Counted from the stretch's first letter, positions 1 through 8,884 are shown. The stretch is DNA of 47,187 bases from Microtetraspora malaysiensis (GCF_001528665.1 NZ_BBYJ01000015.1:184464-231650), one strand, 5' to 3'. The notes: a model not told the origin generated them from the letters alone. Numbers and translations are program-made.

Positions 1-2139
1 CCCGCCCCTGCCCCAGCGCCCGCCCCCGCCCCCGTCGGGAAGGGGACGGCGGACGCCGGCGCCGGGAGCACCCTTATCAGGAACGACGGCACACCGGCCA
101 GGAGCGAGCGGGCGCCCTCCCGAACCGACGCCGGGTACGGCGCGCCCGCGGTGCCGCGCATCGGCCCCGACGCGCTGCGCAAGCTCCGCAGGCTGGCCGC
201 CTCCGCGCAGGACGGCTCGGGGGAGCGCCGGGTCGCGGCACGGGCCGTGGGCCAGCCCGGCCTGGCGGAGCCCGGAACGCCCGCGCGCGACGAGCGCGGC
301 GCCGCTCCGGGAGGCGAGGAGACGCTCCGCCTGCCGCAGAAGGTCTGGTCCTCGGCCGAGGCCCCGGAGCCGGACCCCGCGACAGCGGCCCACCGCGCCG
401 ATCCGGTCGGCGTCGCCCGTCCGGAGGTGGAAGTCGCCGAGGCGGAGCGAGCCGCCGAGGCGGCGGCCCTCGCGGCCGACAAGGCCGCCGAGGTGGAAAA
501 GGCTTCCGAACCGGAAAAGGCTTCCGAACCGGAAAGGGCCGCCGAGGCGGCCGTGGCCGCTCCGGCGGAGGTCCCGCCCGCCGAACAGCTCGCACACGAC
601 CGGCCCCGGCACGCCCGGCCCGATTCCCCGCAGGGGGAGGAGCGCGAGGCCGCGCCCGAGGCGGCGAGACACGCGCGGCCGGATTCGGCCCCGGAGGAGG
701 ATTCGGCCCCGGAGGAGGCGGGTGCGTCCGCGCCCGAGCCGCCGCGGCCCGCCGAGGCGGAAGCGGCCGAGGAGCCGGGACGGATCGACCCCGGCCACCC
801 GGACGTCGCCGCCGTGCCGTCGCACGTCCAGCCATCGCTTGCGGAGCGGCCCGTCCGAGATGCGGACGTGGCGCGCCCGGCAGCCGAGGCCGTCCACCCG
901 GCCGACGGGGAGACCGGCGGGACTCCGCCGGTCCGCCCGCTTCGCGAGGTCGCGAGCGCCGCTGCGACCTCGACGGAGGAGCCGGCCCGCGAGGTCGTAC
1001 GTCCGCTGCCGCGGGTCCCCCTGGAGGAGACGCGGCCGGGACGGCCGGCACACGAGCCGGTGGCGGAGACCCCGAGGCAGGGCGGAGCCGCAGAGAACGC
1101 CGGGGAAGCCGTCCCGCCGGTACGCGAGCCGGTCCACGAACCCACTGGGCAGCCGGCCCACGAACCCACCGGGCGGCCGGTCCAGCCCGCCGACCCGCCC
1201 GCGGTGCCCGTCTCGATCCGCGCCGCCGCGCCGGGCGACGAGCCGAAGGTGCGCCGGGTCGAGTCGGTCGTCGGCCGGGACACCTCCGGAGGGTGGCGCA
1301 GGATCGCTCAGGTCGTCGTGGGCGGCGGCGGAGGCCGTACCGACGGCATGGAGATCGACGTGGCGCGGGCCCGCACCGTGCTCACCGGGAGCAGGCGGAT
1401 CCTGGTCCTCGGCTGCACCGGCGGCGCGGGACAGACGACGACGACCGTCATGCTCGGTCACACCTTCGCCAAACACCGCGACGACCGGATCGTCGCGCTC
1501 GACGCGAGCACCGGCGAGCACACCCTCACCACCCGCATCGCGGCGGAGTCACCCGAGACGCTCAGCTCCCTGCTCGCCGGATCGGGAGGGGTGAGCGGCT
1601 ACCTCGGGATGCGCGCGTACACGACCCGGTGCGACTCGGGGCTGGAGGTCGTCGGCGCGGACGCCGACGCCGGTGCCGTTCAGCGGCTGGAGAGCGGGTG
1701 GCCGCGGATGCTCGCCGCGCTGGACCGCCACTACCGGCTGATCGTCGTGGACCCGGCCGCGGCGCTGGCCGCGCGGCTCCTGCCGTACGCGGACCAGCTG
1801 GTGCTGGTGGCGCCGGCCAGCGAGGACGCGCCCGACGCGGTGGCCATGACGTACGAGTGGCTGGACGGGCACGGCTGCTCGGACCTGCGGCGCCGGGCCG
1901 TCATGGTGGTCAACGGCGTGAGCAGGCGCAGCGCCTCCGACGTGGAGCAGGCCGAGGCGGTGGCCAGGGGACGCTGCCGGGCGATCGTCCGCATCCCCTG
2001 GGAGGACGAGCTCTCCCGGCAGGGGCCGGTCGATCCGGCCCGGCTCCGGCCGGGGGGCCGCAGGGCGTACGTGGCCCTCGCGGGAGTGATCGCGAGCGGC
2101 CTGGCGGCGAACCAGCACAAGCAGGAGGTGGCCAGGTGA
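1..2139 (+). CDS. MinD/ParA-like ATPase of a T4SS-like cluster, 5' partial
   Basis: The reading frame is open to the left edge and begins with a Pro-Ala run, so the gene starts outside the window; GTG 151 is only an internal candidate. About the first 400 residues from there are low-complexity Ala/Glu/Pro, with short tandem units such as EKASEP. The last 260 or so residues form a SIMIBI-type NTPase: a beta strand ILVLGC, then a P-loop TGGAGQTTTT at 1417-1446, a switch-like VALDAS and a later LIVVDPAAAL. The P-loop lysine of classical MinD/ParA (GKTT) is Gln here (codon 1432-1434), so ATP use may be altered. Position just ahead of VirB4- and VirB6-like genes suggests a role in localising or regulating an envelope secretion machine; that is inference. 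Its stop overlaps the first micro-ORF (GTGA at 2136). Confidence 0.8.
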   Translation, partial: PAPAPAPAPAPVGKGTADAGAGSTLIRNDGTPARSERAPSRTDAGYGAPAVPRIGPDALRKLRRLAASAQDGSGERRVAARAVGQPGLAEPGTPARDERGAAPGGEETLRLPQKVWSSAEAPEPDPATAAHRADPVGVARPEVEVAEAERAAEAAALAADKAAEVEKASEPEKASEPERAAEAAVAAPAEVPPAEQLAHDRPRHARPDSPQGEEREAAPEAARHARPDSAPEEDSAPEEAGASAPEPPRPAEAEAAEEPGRIDPGHPDVAAVPSHVQPSLAERPVRDADVARPAAEAVHPADGETGGTPPVRPLREVASAAATSTEEPAREVVRPLPRVPLEETRPGRPAHEPVAETPRQGGAAENAGEAVPPVREPVHEPTGQPAHEPTGRPVQPADPPAVPVSIRAAAPGDEPKVRRVESVVGRDTSGGWRRIAQVVVGGGGGRTDGMEIDVARARTVLTGSRRILVLGCTGGAGQTTTTVMLGHTFAKHRDDRIVALDASTGEHTLTTRIAAESPETLSSLLAGSGGVSGYLGMRAYTTRCDSGLEVVGADADAGAVQRLESGWPRMLAALDRHYRLIVVDPAAALAARLLPYADQLVLVAPASEDAPDAVAMTYEWLDGHGCSDLRRRAVMVVNGVSRRSASDVEQAEAVARGRCRAIVRIPWEDELSRQGPVDPARLRPGGRRAYVALAGVIASGLAANQHKQEVAR

Positions 2140-2180
2140 GCGGTCCGCGGAGTGAGCGGGAAGGGGTGAGCGACCGATGA
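2136..2180 (+). CDS. micro-ORF a, 14 codons, overlaps MinD-like stop
   Basis: GTG 2136 overlaps the stop of the MinD-like gene (GTGA). It encodes MSGPRSEREGVSDR and stops at 2178-2180, where it overlaps the next start (ATGA, 2177-2180). It is the first link of a three-ORF chain lying in an 89-bp tandem repeat. No protein family is recognised. A purely mechanical role, handing ribosomes from the MinD-like to the VirB4-like gene, is more likely than a functional peptide. Translation is not proven. Confidence 0.4.
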   Translation: MSGPRSEREGVSDR

Positions 2181-2269
2181 ACACGGAGCGAACCCCGGCT
2201 CGCGAGCGGCGTGGCGCGCGAGGCAGGAGCGGTCCGCGGAGTGGGTGGGGAGTGGTGAGCGACAAGTGA
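2177..2269 (+). CDS. micro-ORF b, 30 codons
   Basis: ATG 2177 to TGA 2267-2269. The product begins MNTERTPARERRG and ends GWGVVSDK. It overlaps both neighbours by 4 bases (ATGA upstream, GTGA downstream). Its second half resembles micro-ORF a (SGPRS then VSD), which follows from the 89-bp DNA repeat: 31 codons minus a 4-base overlap equals the repeat period. No known domain. Confidence 0.4.
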   Translation: MNTERTPARERRGARGRSGPRSGWGVVSDK

Positions 2270-2358
2270 ACACCGGGCGGGCCCGGCACGGCGAGCTGAG
2301 CGATACTCCGGGAACGGGCGGCCCTCGGGGGCGGCGAAGAGTGGTGAGCGACCGGTGA
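2266..2358 (+). CDS. micro-ORF c, 30 codons, overlaps VirB4 start
   Basis: GTG 2266 to TGA 2356-2358. The product begins MNTGRARHGELSD and ends RRRVVSDR, so it has the same length and ending as micro-ORF b (VVSDK/VVSDR). Its stop overlaps the GTG start of the VirB4-like gene at 2355 (GTGA). This closes an unbroken chain of 4-base overlaps from the MinD-like gene to the VirB4-like gene. No recognised domain. Confidence 0.4.
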   Translation: MNTGRARHGELSDTPGTGGPRGRRRVVSDR

Positions 2359-4832
2359 CCAGGACGCGCAGCCGGCTCGCGGTGCGGTACTTCGACGATC
2401 GAGTCCTGCTCACCGACACCGCGGCATGGGCGTATTTCCGGCTTCCGACGGTGAGCTACGAGTTCGTCACCCCGGAGGAGCGCGAGGCGCTGGCCACGAA
2501 CATCACCATCGCGCTCGCGGCGATCAGAATGCCCGACGCGGAGGTCCACCTGCGGATCGCGCACCGGACCTATCCGGCGGCGGAGTGGGCGATGGCCCTG
2601 AACGCCACCTCGGACGAGGGGCCGGGCTGGCGCGACTACCTGGAGGAGATGTACCGGCACGTCTGGGCGAAGGACTTCTGGAGCAAGGAGATCTATCTCG
2701 GTGTGCGGCTTGGCCGGCGAGGGGCCCAGCTCGGCACCGGGGTGCTGGCCCAGTTGTTCGGCTTCTACCAGCGCAGCGAGAAGGCGCTCGGCATCGAGGA
2801 CGACCACGTGCCCGAGCGCGAGATCGAGCGGTGGACCGAGCAGGCCGAGCGGCTCGGGCGCGCGCTCGCCTCCAGCTCCCTCTACGCCAGGCACGCCAAC
2901 TCGACGGAGGTCGCCTGGTTGTTCCAGCACGCGGTGTCGGGCGCGCTCGGCGACCCGCCGCCGTCCGCGGCGCCGCGCCGCAGGTGGGGCAAGGGCGAGA
3001 TCGAGTCCCTGGTCGAGGGCCAGATCCACAACGGCCGCTCGCTGCTGCGGATCGAGCAGCCGACGGGCGACTCGTTCACCGCGCACCTGTCGTTCGCGCG
3101 GTTCCCCGACCTGATGCCGTTCCCGGACGGCGAGCCGTGGATGCACTTCGCCGACCAGCTGCCGTTCCCGGTGGAGACCTCCAGCAGGATGCGGCTGATC
3201 TCTCCGGTGATGGCGAGCAAGGACGTGGCCAGGAAGCTGGCCCACGCCCGCGACATGGACATCCACATCCGTGAGGCGGGCGCGGAGGCCCCGCTCGCGC
3301 TGGCCGAGCAGATCGACGCCGCCCGGATGCTCGAACACGGCATCACCAAGGAGCGGCTGCCCTTCGTGTACGGCTGGCACCGGCTGAGCGTGAGCGCCCC
3401 CACGGAGGAGATCTGCGTCCAGCGGGTCGAGGCGATCGTCGAGCACTACCGCGACCTCGGCATCGACGTGGTGAACTCCACCGGCGACCAGTTTTCGCTC
3501 TTCTGTGAGGCGCTGCCCGGCGAGAAGGTGCGGGTCAACGCGTACGCGCAGCGCCAGCCGCTGCGGACGATCGCGGGCGGCATGGCGACCGCGACGGTCG
3601 ATCTCGGCGACCGGGTGGACGAGTCGGGAGCGGGCTGGCACGGGCCGTACATCGGGGAGACGCTGGGGCGGGCGCGCAGCATCGTCCAGTTCGACCCGCT
3701 GGTCGCGGCGACCCGGAACCGCCCGACGGCCATCGCGATCACCGGCGAGCCGGGCGGCGGCAAGACGACGCTGGCGCTGCTGCTGATGTACCAGATGGCG
3801 CTGCGCGGCGTCACGGTCGCGGTCATCGACCCGAAGGGCGACGCCGAGTCGCTGGTGCGCCTGTTGGAGGACCGCGGCCGCCAGGCGCGGATCATCCCCC
3901 TCGGGGCGGCGGCGCCCGGCCTGCTCGACCCGTTCTCCTTCGGCGACGACATCGCGGCGAAGAAGACGATGGCGACGGAGACGCTCCGGCTGCTGCTGCC
4001 GCGCATGTCCGAGGAGCGCGAGTCGGCGATGATCCAGGCGGTCGCGGCGATCTCGAACCAGCCGGACCCGTCGCTGGGCAAGGTTGTCGACCATCTGGAG
4101 CGCTCCGAGGACCCGGCCTCGAAGAACCTCGGGGCCGTGCTGCGGTCGATGTCCGAGATGCACCTGGCGCAGCTCTGCTTCGACCCCTCGGGCGGCGACC
4201 AGATCGACACCGAGGGCTGGACGACGGTCTTCACCCTGGACGGGCTGACCCTCCCCGACGTGGCGACGCCCCGCGACGACTACTCGTACGAGCAGCGGCT
4301 CTCAGTGGCCCTGCTGTACCTGGTCTCGCAGTTCGCCCGGCGGTTGATGAACGGCCTGGACCGGCGCACGCCGAAGGCCATCTTCCTGGACGAGGCGTGG
4401 GCGATCACCTCCACGCCCGAGGGGGCCAAGCTGGTGCCCGAGGTGTCGCGGATGGGCCGATCCCGCAACACGGCGCTCGTCCTGGTCTCACAGAACGCCG
4501 GTGACCTGCTGAACGAGCAGGTCACCAACTGTCTCTCGTCGGTGTTCGCGTTCCGCTCCACGGAGCGGGTGGAGGTCGAACACGTGATGGAACTTCTCGG
4601 GGTCGAGCCGTCGGAGGAGCACAAGGCGGTGCTGCGGTCCCTGGGCAACGGAGAGTGCGTTTTCCGGGATCTGGACGGGCGGGCGGGGCGGATAGGGGTG
4701 GACCTTATCTCCGATGAGCTGCTCCGCTGGCTGGATACGAATCCGACCCACGACAAACCGCACGAGAAAAGGCATGATCTTCTTGGCGGGGGCGCCGACA
4801 AGCAGGGGGTCGCGCAGGAGGTGCGGTCTTGA
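2355..4832 (+). CDS. VirB4/TraC-type conjugation ATPase
   Basis: 825 aa. The N-terminal half (about 1-440) looks like the VirB4-type domain that contacts the inner-membrane complex. The C-terminal RecA-like ATPase has Walker A GEPGGGKTT at about 464-472, a strand VIDPKGDAE shortly after, and Walker B AIFLDEAW at about 675-682, followed by SRMGRSRNTALVLVSQN, a typical sensor-like strand of VirB4/HerA ATPases. GTG 2355 is chosen because it overlaps the preceding micro-ORF and the protein starts sensibly there. The product should power assembly of, or transport through, the T4SS-like channel encoded with the VirB6-like gene that overlaps its 3' end. No relaxase or coupling protein is in the window, so the system may serve secretion rather than conjugation. 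Confidence 0.85.
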   Translation: MTRTRSRLAVRYFDDRVLLTDTAAWAYFRLPTVSYEFVTPEEREALATNITIALAAIRMPDAEVHLRIAHRTYPAAEWAMALNATSDEGPGWRDYLEEMYRHVWAKDFWSKEIYLGVRLGRRGAQLGTGVLAQLFGFYQRSEKALGIEDDHVPEREIERWTEQAERLGRALASSSLYARHANSTEVAWLFQHAVSGALGDPPPSAAPRRRWGKGEIESLVEGQIHNGRSLLRIEQPTGDSFTAHLSFARFPDLMPFPDGEPWMHFADQLPFPVETSSRMRLISPVMASKDVARKLAHARDMDIHIREAGAEAPLALAEQIDAARMLEHGITKERLPFVYGWHRLSVSAPTEEICVQRVEAIVEHYRDLGIDVVNSTGDQFSLFCEALPGEKVRVNAYAQRQPLRTIAGGMATATVDLGDRVDESGAGWHGPYIGETLGRARSIVQFDPLVAATRNRPTAIAITGEPGGGKTTLALLLMYQMALRGVTVAVIDPKGDAESLVRLLEDRGRQARIIPLGAAAPGLLDPFSFGDDIAAKKTMATETLRLLLPRMSEERESAMIQAVAAISNQPDPSLGKVVDHLERSEDPASKNLGAVLRSMSEMHLAQLCFDPSGGDQIDTEGWTTVFTLDGLTLPDVATPRDDYSYEQRLSVALLYLVSQFARRLMNGLDRRTPKAIFLDEAWAITSTPEGAKLVPEVSRMGRSRNTALVLVSQNAGDLLNEQVTNCLSSVFAFRSTERVEVEHVMELLGVEPSEEHKAVLRSLGNGECVFRDLDGRAGRIGVDLISDELLRWLDTNPTHDKPHEKRHDLLGGGADKQGVAQEVRS
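4816..4822 (+). promoter_or_regulatory. Shine-Dalgarno deciding a TTG start
   Basis: AGGAGGT lies 6 bases before TTG 4829, within the last codons of the VirB4-like gene. It favours TTG 4829 over the in-frame GTG 4841, giving a TTGA overlap with the VirB4 stop. Confidence 0.6.
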
Positions 4833-7144
4833 GAACGCGGGTGAACGGTCGCGCTCGCTCTGGTCGTAGACGCAGGGTCGCCCTGCTCCTTGTGGTCGTC
4901 GCGGCGTTCCTGACGCTGCCCCTGGTGCTGTCCGGCACCGCCAGCGCGGCGGGCGTGTGCGACCTCTCGCCCGCCCTCGCCCCCGAGATCGTCGACGGCG
5001 GCGTGGACGGCCTGGTCAAGCCGCCACCGCCGGACAGCGCCGCCACCGCGGCCGGCGGCGCCGAGGGGACCGGCACCGAGTCGACGGGCGGCGTGACCGG
5101 CACCGGCGCGGGCGCCGCCCCCGCCGAGCAGGCCGCCCTCACCAACTACGGCCGGTACGGCATGGCCGGCCAGTTCTGGCACACGTACGACCTGGGCTGC
5201 TCCGATGTGACGGCCGTGCTGGGCAACTCCTGGGCGAACGCGATCTTCTCCTGGGCCAAGGCGATCGACCGGCTGACGATCAGCACCTACCAGGCGGCGG
5301 CCTCCGAGGGCCCGATCCAGCCCATCAAGAACGTGGTCGACGACATCGTCACCAACCTCGCCAACGCCATGTACTGGCCGTACCTGCGGCCGATCGTCAT
5401 CCTCGGCGCGATCTGGCTCGCGTGGTACGGACTCATCCGCAAGCGGGCGACGACCACCACCGAGGGCGTCATCTGGATGGTCATCGCGGTGGTCGCGGCG
5501 GTGTGGTTCTTCAGCCGCCCCGGCGACTTCACCGGGCTCGGCAAGGTGGTGACCGACAAGACCGGTGAGATCGTCAACTCGGCCTTCTCCGGGTTGCCGG
5601 GGGCGGGGGGCGCGTCCTGCCTGCCCGCCAAGGAGGGCGGCGACGCCGAGACCACGGCCGGCGGGTACGCCCAGCCGGGCACGCCGGGAGTGGACCAGAA
5701 TGCCGACGCGCTCTGGTCCACACTTGTTTGCAAGCCCTGGCTGATGGGCGAGTTCGGCACCGCGGACCCGGACGCCCCGGTGGTGAAGACGTTCGGCGCC
5801 AAGCTGCTCAATATCCAGGCGATCGACCGTGCGGAGCAGGTGGCCCGGCAGATGCCCGGCACCGACGCCCACCAGAAGCGCTTCGAGGAGGAGGTCGCCA
5901 AGCCGCTGCAGACCACCTCGATGTACTTCCTCTTCCAGGGGAAGGACTGGACCAGTCGGCTCGGCATCGCGATCGGCGCGTTCGTCGCGGCGATGGTCGC
6001 GGGCCTGCTGATCTTCCTGGTGGCCGTGTCCCTGCTGGCCCTCAAGATCGGCTTCCTGCTGCTGCTGATCCTCGGGCCGGTGTTCCTGTTGATCGGCGTC
6101 CATCCCGGCACGGGGCGGATCATCGCCATGCGCTGGGTGGAGATGGTCGTCGGCACGCTGCTCCGCCAGGCCGTGCTGGCGCTGGTGCTCGGCGTGCTCG
6201 TGTACGGCTACGCGCTGATCATCTCGACCAGCCTGCCGTGGGGCATGCAGATCCTGTTCATGGCCTTGATGACGATCGCGGTGTTCTTCTACCGGCGGCC
6301 GTTCCAGCACCTGTTCTCCTCGATGGACGGGCACACGTTCACCACGCGGATGCTCGGCGAGGCGGCCAGCGCGCCGACCCTCTCCCGCGCCGCGAACGCG
6401 TTGCCGCCGGTGGCGGCGAGCCGCGTCGGACGGTGGGGCCTGCGCAAGGCCGAGCCGATCATCGGCGCCGCCGCGATGGCGACCGGCGCGGGCACGGCGG
6501 CGGCGGTGGCCACCTCCTCGGTCGCGCAGGGCAGGGTACGCGGCGAGGAGGGTGCGCCCGGGACGATCCCGGCCGGGGTCCGGGCCGGGGCGCAGCCGGC
6601 GCCGCTGGAGACCGACGCGTCCGGCCCCGGGCGGCGCAAGACCACCACGATCCCGCGCCAGGGGTCGGCCCCACCGCTCAACCTTTCCGGCGTACGGCCC
6701 GCCACGCCCACGCGCGCGCCGTCCGGCTCGGGCTCGTCGGCCGGGTCGGGTTCCGGATCGGGCTCGGGTGGCGGTTCCGGCGGCGGCTGGTTCAGCGGCC
6801 GCTCGGGCGGCTGGGCGTCGCGCCCGTCCCGTAACGGTTCGGGGGGCCGCAGGTCGCTGTGGTCCGGCTCGTCGGGTGGCTCGTCCTCGCGCGGCGGCTC
6901 CGGCGGGTCGAGCCGATCGGGTGGATCGGGTGGATCGAGCCGGTCGAGCGGCTCGGCGCCCCGATCCGGCTCCGGCGGACGGTCGTCGGGAGGGAGCATC
7001 TTCGGCGGCGGTTCGGGCTCCGGCGGCTCGCGTTCCTCCGACGCGCCCCCGCTGTGGCTGTCCAGCCGCGGCGAGAGCGGACGCAACCCCGGTGACGCGC
7101 CCGGTCCCTTCTGGGCGAGGCCCTCCGGCTCCGACAAGGAGTGA
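4829..7144 (+). CDS. VirB6/TrbL-like polytopic membrane protein with Gly/Ser tail
   Basis: 771 aa. It opens with an Arg-rich signal peptide and hydrophobic core (about 16-40, ending ASA-A), then an Ala/Gly/Thr linker. Membrane segments follow near 190-210 and 214-230, and a cluster of four or five at about 380-490 (FVAAMVAGLLIFLVAVSLLA, LLLLILGPVFLLIGV and others), the typical core of TrbL/VirB6 pore proteins. The last 150 residues are Gly/Ser-rich (GSGSGSGGGSGGG) and likely cytoplasmic and disordered. The TTG start is supported by the AGGAGGT site. It overlaps the VirB4-like gene by 4 bases and nearly abuts the VirB8-like gene. Probable role: the inner-membrane channel part of the T4SS-like complex. 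Confidence 0.8.
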   Translation: MRTRVNGRARSGRRRRVALLLVVVAAFLTLPLVLSGTASAAGVCDLSPALAPEIVDGGVDGLVKPPPPDSAATAAGGAEGTGTESTGGVTGTGAGAAPAEQAALTNYGRYGMAGQFWHTYDLGCSDVTAVLGNSWANAIFSWAKAIDRLTISTYQAAASEGPIQPIKNVVDDIVTNLANAMYWPYLRPIVILGAIWLAWYGLIRKRATTTTEGVIWMVIAVVAAVWFFSRPGDFTGLGKVVTDKTGEIVNSAFSGLPGAGGASCLPAKEGGDAETTAGGYAQPGTPGVDQNADALWSTLVCKPWLMGEFGTADPDAPVVKTFGAKLLNIQAIDRAEQVARQMPGTDAHQKRFEEEVAKPLQTTSMYFLFQGKDWTSRLGIAIGAFVAAMVAGLLIFLVAVSLLALKIGFLLLLILGPVFLLIGVHPGTGRIIAMRWVEMVVGTLLRQAVLALVLGVLVYGYALIISTSLPWGMQILFMALMTIAVFFYRRPFQHLFSSMDGHTFTTRMLGEAASAPTLSRAANALPPVAASRVGRWGLRKAEPIIGAAAMATGAGTAAAVATSSVAQGRVRGEEGAPGTIPAGVRAGAQPAPLETDASGPGRRKTTTIPRQGSAPPLNLSGVRPATPTRAPSGSGSSAGSGSGSGSGGGSGGGWFSGRSGGWASRPSRNGSGGRRSLWSGSSGGSSSRGGSGGSSRSGGSGGSSRSSGSAPRSGSGGRSSGGSIFGGGSGSGGSRSSDAPPLWLSSRGESGRNPGDAPGPFWARPSGSDKE

Positions 7145-7146
7145 CC

Positions 7147-7791
7147 ATGAAGGGAAGGGACGGCCGGCGGGGGCTGGCCTTCGCCGGGGTCGTGGTCATC
7201 CTCGCCGTCGTCGGCGTCTATCTCACGTCGTCCGGGTCGTCGGGCGACGAGGCGTCCGAGCGGCCGCCGGGCACGTCCGAGCCGACCAGAACGCCGTTGC
7301 CCGGGGCCGCCCCGACCACGGCGCCGAGCCAGGTCGCCACCACGCCCGCGACCTTCGACATCTACTCCTACCTGCCGCTGTCGAAGGCCGAGCTGGGCGC
7401 GGCGGCCGATCTCGCCCGCCGGTTCACCGAGTCGTACGGGACGTTCCGGCACGACGAGGACCCGGCGGCGTTCGCGAAACGGCTCGCGGGGTTCGCGACG
7501 GTCGAGTTCGGCGCGGACCTGACCCGCACGATGACCGCGCCCGCACTGGTGAACCACAACCGGTCCGACGAGGTGGTGTCGCGCGGCACGGCGACCGTGC
7601 GCTCCATCCGCGACATGACGGCCAACATGGTCACGCTCGTGGTCGGCTCGGTCCAGCACGTCACCGCGAAGAGCGGCGAGAAGGAGCAGCGGGACGAGTT
7701 CGCGGTGACGGTCGTCAAGGTCGGCGCCGACTGGAGGGTGTACGACCTGCAGCCCGCGGACGCCGGCCAGGACGGGGACACGTCGCAGTGA
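7147..7791 (+). CDS. VirB8/TcpC-like single-pass membrane protein
   Basis: 214 aa from ATG 7147. AAGGAG at 7136-7141 sits 5 bases before it, so the ATG is preferred over GTG 7141. One N-terminal membrane helix (about residues 10-28) is followed by a Pro/Thr/Ser linker and a roughly 130-residue extracytoplasmic domain ending DEFAVTVVKVGADWRVYDLQ. A helical start plus beta strands with a final W-x-V-x-D strand resembles the NTF2-like fold of VirB8/TrbF/TcpC proteins; this is an analogy by pattern. Its position between the VirB6-like gene and a cell-wall hydrolase is as expected for a T4SS scaffold protein. The stop overlaps the next start (GTGA). Confidence 0.6.
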   Translation: MKGRDGRRGLAFAGVVVILAVVGVYLTSSGSSGDEASERPPGTSEPTRTPLPGAAPTTAPSQVATTPATFDIYSYLPLSKAELGAAADLARRFTESYGTFRHDEDPAAFAKRLAGFATVEFGADLTRTMTAPALVNHNRSDEVVSRGTATVRSIRDMTANMVTLVVGSVQHVTAKSGEKEQRDEFAVTVVKVGADWRVYDLQPADAGQDGDTSQ

Positions 7792-8879
7792 TACCGTCCA
7801 AGGCCCTTGCGGGGAGGTTCTCCTGGCGCGGGCTGGCCGTCGCCCTCGCGGTCCTCGTCCCGTTCACGCTCTTCGGGTCGATCATGCTGATGACGCCCTC
7901 GCCGTCCATGCTCATCGGCGGGGGACTGGGCGGGGCGGACTGCGCCGAGGCCGCGACCGCCACCGACCTGTCCGAGTCGGCGCGCGAGGACATCCCCGCC
8001 GACTACCTGGAGCTGTACAAGAAGTTCGGCGCGCAGATCGGCGTGCAGTGGAACGTGCTCGCGGCGGTGGGCAAGCGGGAGACCGACCACGGCAGGTCCT
8101 CGCTCCCCGGCGTGAAGGACGGCACCAACTACGCCGGAGCCGCCGGCCCCATGCAGTTCCTGATCAGCACGTGGGGCGGCAAGTCCAGGATCAAGATGGG
8201 CACCGACTACAACGGGTACGCCTCGGACGGCGACGGCGACGGGTACGGCGACGTCTACGATCCCGCCGACGCGATCCTGGCCGCGGCCAAGATGCTCAAG
8301 CGCAACGGCGCCCCCGACGACCTCAGGCGGGCCATCTTCGTCTACAACCGCGCCGACTGGTACGTCGACCAGGTCCTGGCCATCGCCAAGCGGTACGCCG
8401 CCACGGGCGGGATCGACACGCCGAACCCCGCCTGCGACTTCGCCGAGGACGCCCCCGACGGCGTGGTGCAGAAGATCCTCGAGTACGCCCTAGCGCAGCG
8501 CGGCAAGCCGTACCGGTGGGGTGGGACCGGTCCGGACGCGTTCGACTGCTCCGGGATCATCTACATGGCCTACCGCAACGCGGGCCTGACGATCCCGCGC
8601 ACGACCTTCGGCCAGTGGCCCTTCGGCCTACGGATCGAGCCGGGCAGCGAGCAGCCGGGCGACCTGGTGTTCTTCAACGCGGGACCGGGCACCGGGCCGG
8701 ACCGGCCGGGACACGTCGGCATGATCGTCTCGCCCGGGAAGATGATCGAGGCCCGTTGCACCAGATGCGGCCCCATCAAAGTCACGACATATGCGGATCG
8801 CGGGAATGTGGTCGGGTTCACCCGTCCCCTCCAGAACGCGGATGTGCTGGAGCAATTGAAAAGCGCCGCTCTAACGTAA
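7788..8879 (+). CDS. lytic transglycosylase-NlpC/P60 bifunctional cell-wall enzyme
   Basis: 363 aa from GTG 7788, which overlaps the upstream stop. A membrane anchor lies at about 14-48. A transglycosylase-like domain (about 65-215) has the probable catalytic Glu98 in GKRETDHGRS and the typical GPMQFLISTWG motif (120-130). A C-terminal NlpC/P60 domain (about 225-350) has catalytic Cys254 in FDCSG and His309 in GHVGMI. The enzyme should cut glycan strands and peptide stems, opening peptidoglycan for the secretion apparatus, like VirB1 or TcpG of Gram-positive conjugation systems. The arrangement is canonical and complete. Confidence 0.88.
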   Translation: MIPSKALAGRFSWRGLAVALAVLVPFTLFGSIMLMTPSPSMLIGGGLGGADCAEAATATDLSESAREDIPADYLELYKKFGAQIGVQWNVLAAVGKRETDHGRSSLPGVKDGTNYAGAAGPMQFLISTWGGKSRIKMGTDYNGYASDGDGDGYGDVYDPADAILAAAKMLKRNGAPDDLRRAIFVYNRADWYVDQVLAIAKRYAATGGIDTPNPACDFAEDAPDGVVQKILEYALAQRGKPYRWGGTGPDAFDCSGIIYMAYRNAGLTIPRTTFGQWPFGLRIEPGSEQPGDLVFFNAGPGTGPDRPGHVGMIVSPGKMIEARCTRCGPIKVTTYADRGNVVGFTRPLQNADVLEQLKSAALT

Positions 8880-8884
8880 GGGGC

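Larger units (their letters stand above)
2138..2360 (+). repeat. 89-bp tandem repeat, about 2.5 copies
   Basis: The 17-mer GAGCGGTCCGCGGAGTG occurs at 2138 and 2227, 89 bp apart. The start-site block GGTGAGCGAC is at 2165, 2254 and 2343, again exactly 89 bp apart, each followed by an ATGA or GTGA start/stop overlap. Copy three is more diverged upstream but keeps the block next to the VirB4 start. The repeat therefore duplicates a translation-initiation region. Confidence 0.85.

Noticed and set aside
1731-4163. 810-codon open frame antisense to the MinD-like and VirB4-like genes
   Set aside because: It is an antisense shadow typical of high-GC coding DNA: no domain, Arg/His-rich composition, while the + strand frame holds clear ATPase motifs.
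7141-7146. GTG 7141 as start of the VirB8-like gene
   Set aside because: AAGGAG ends at 7141 itself, leaving no room; ATG 7147 has proper 5-base spacing.
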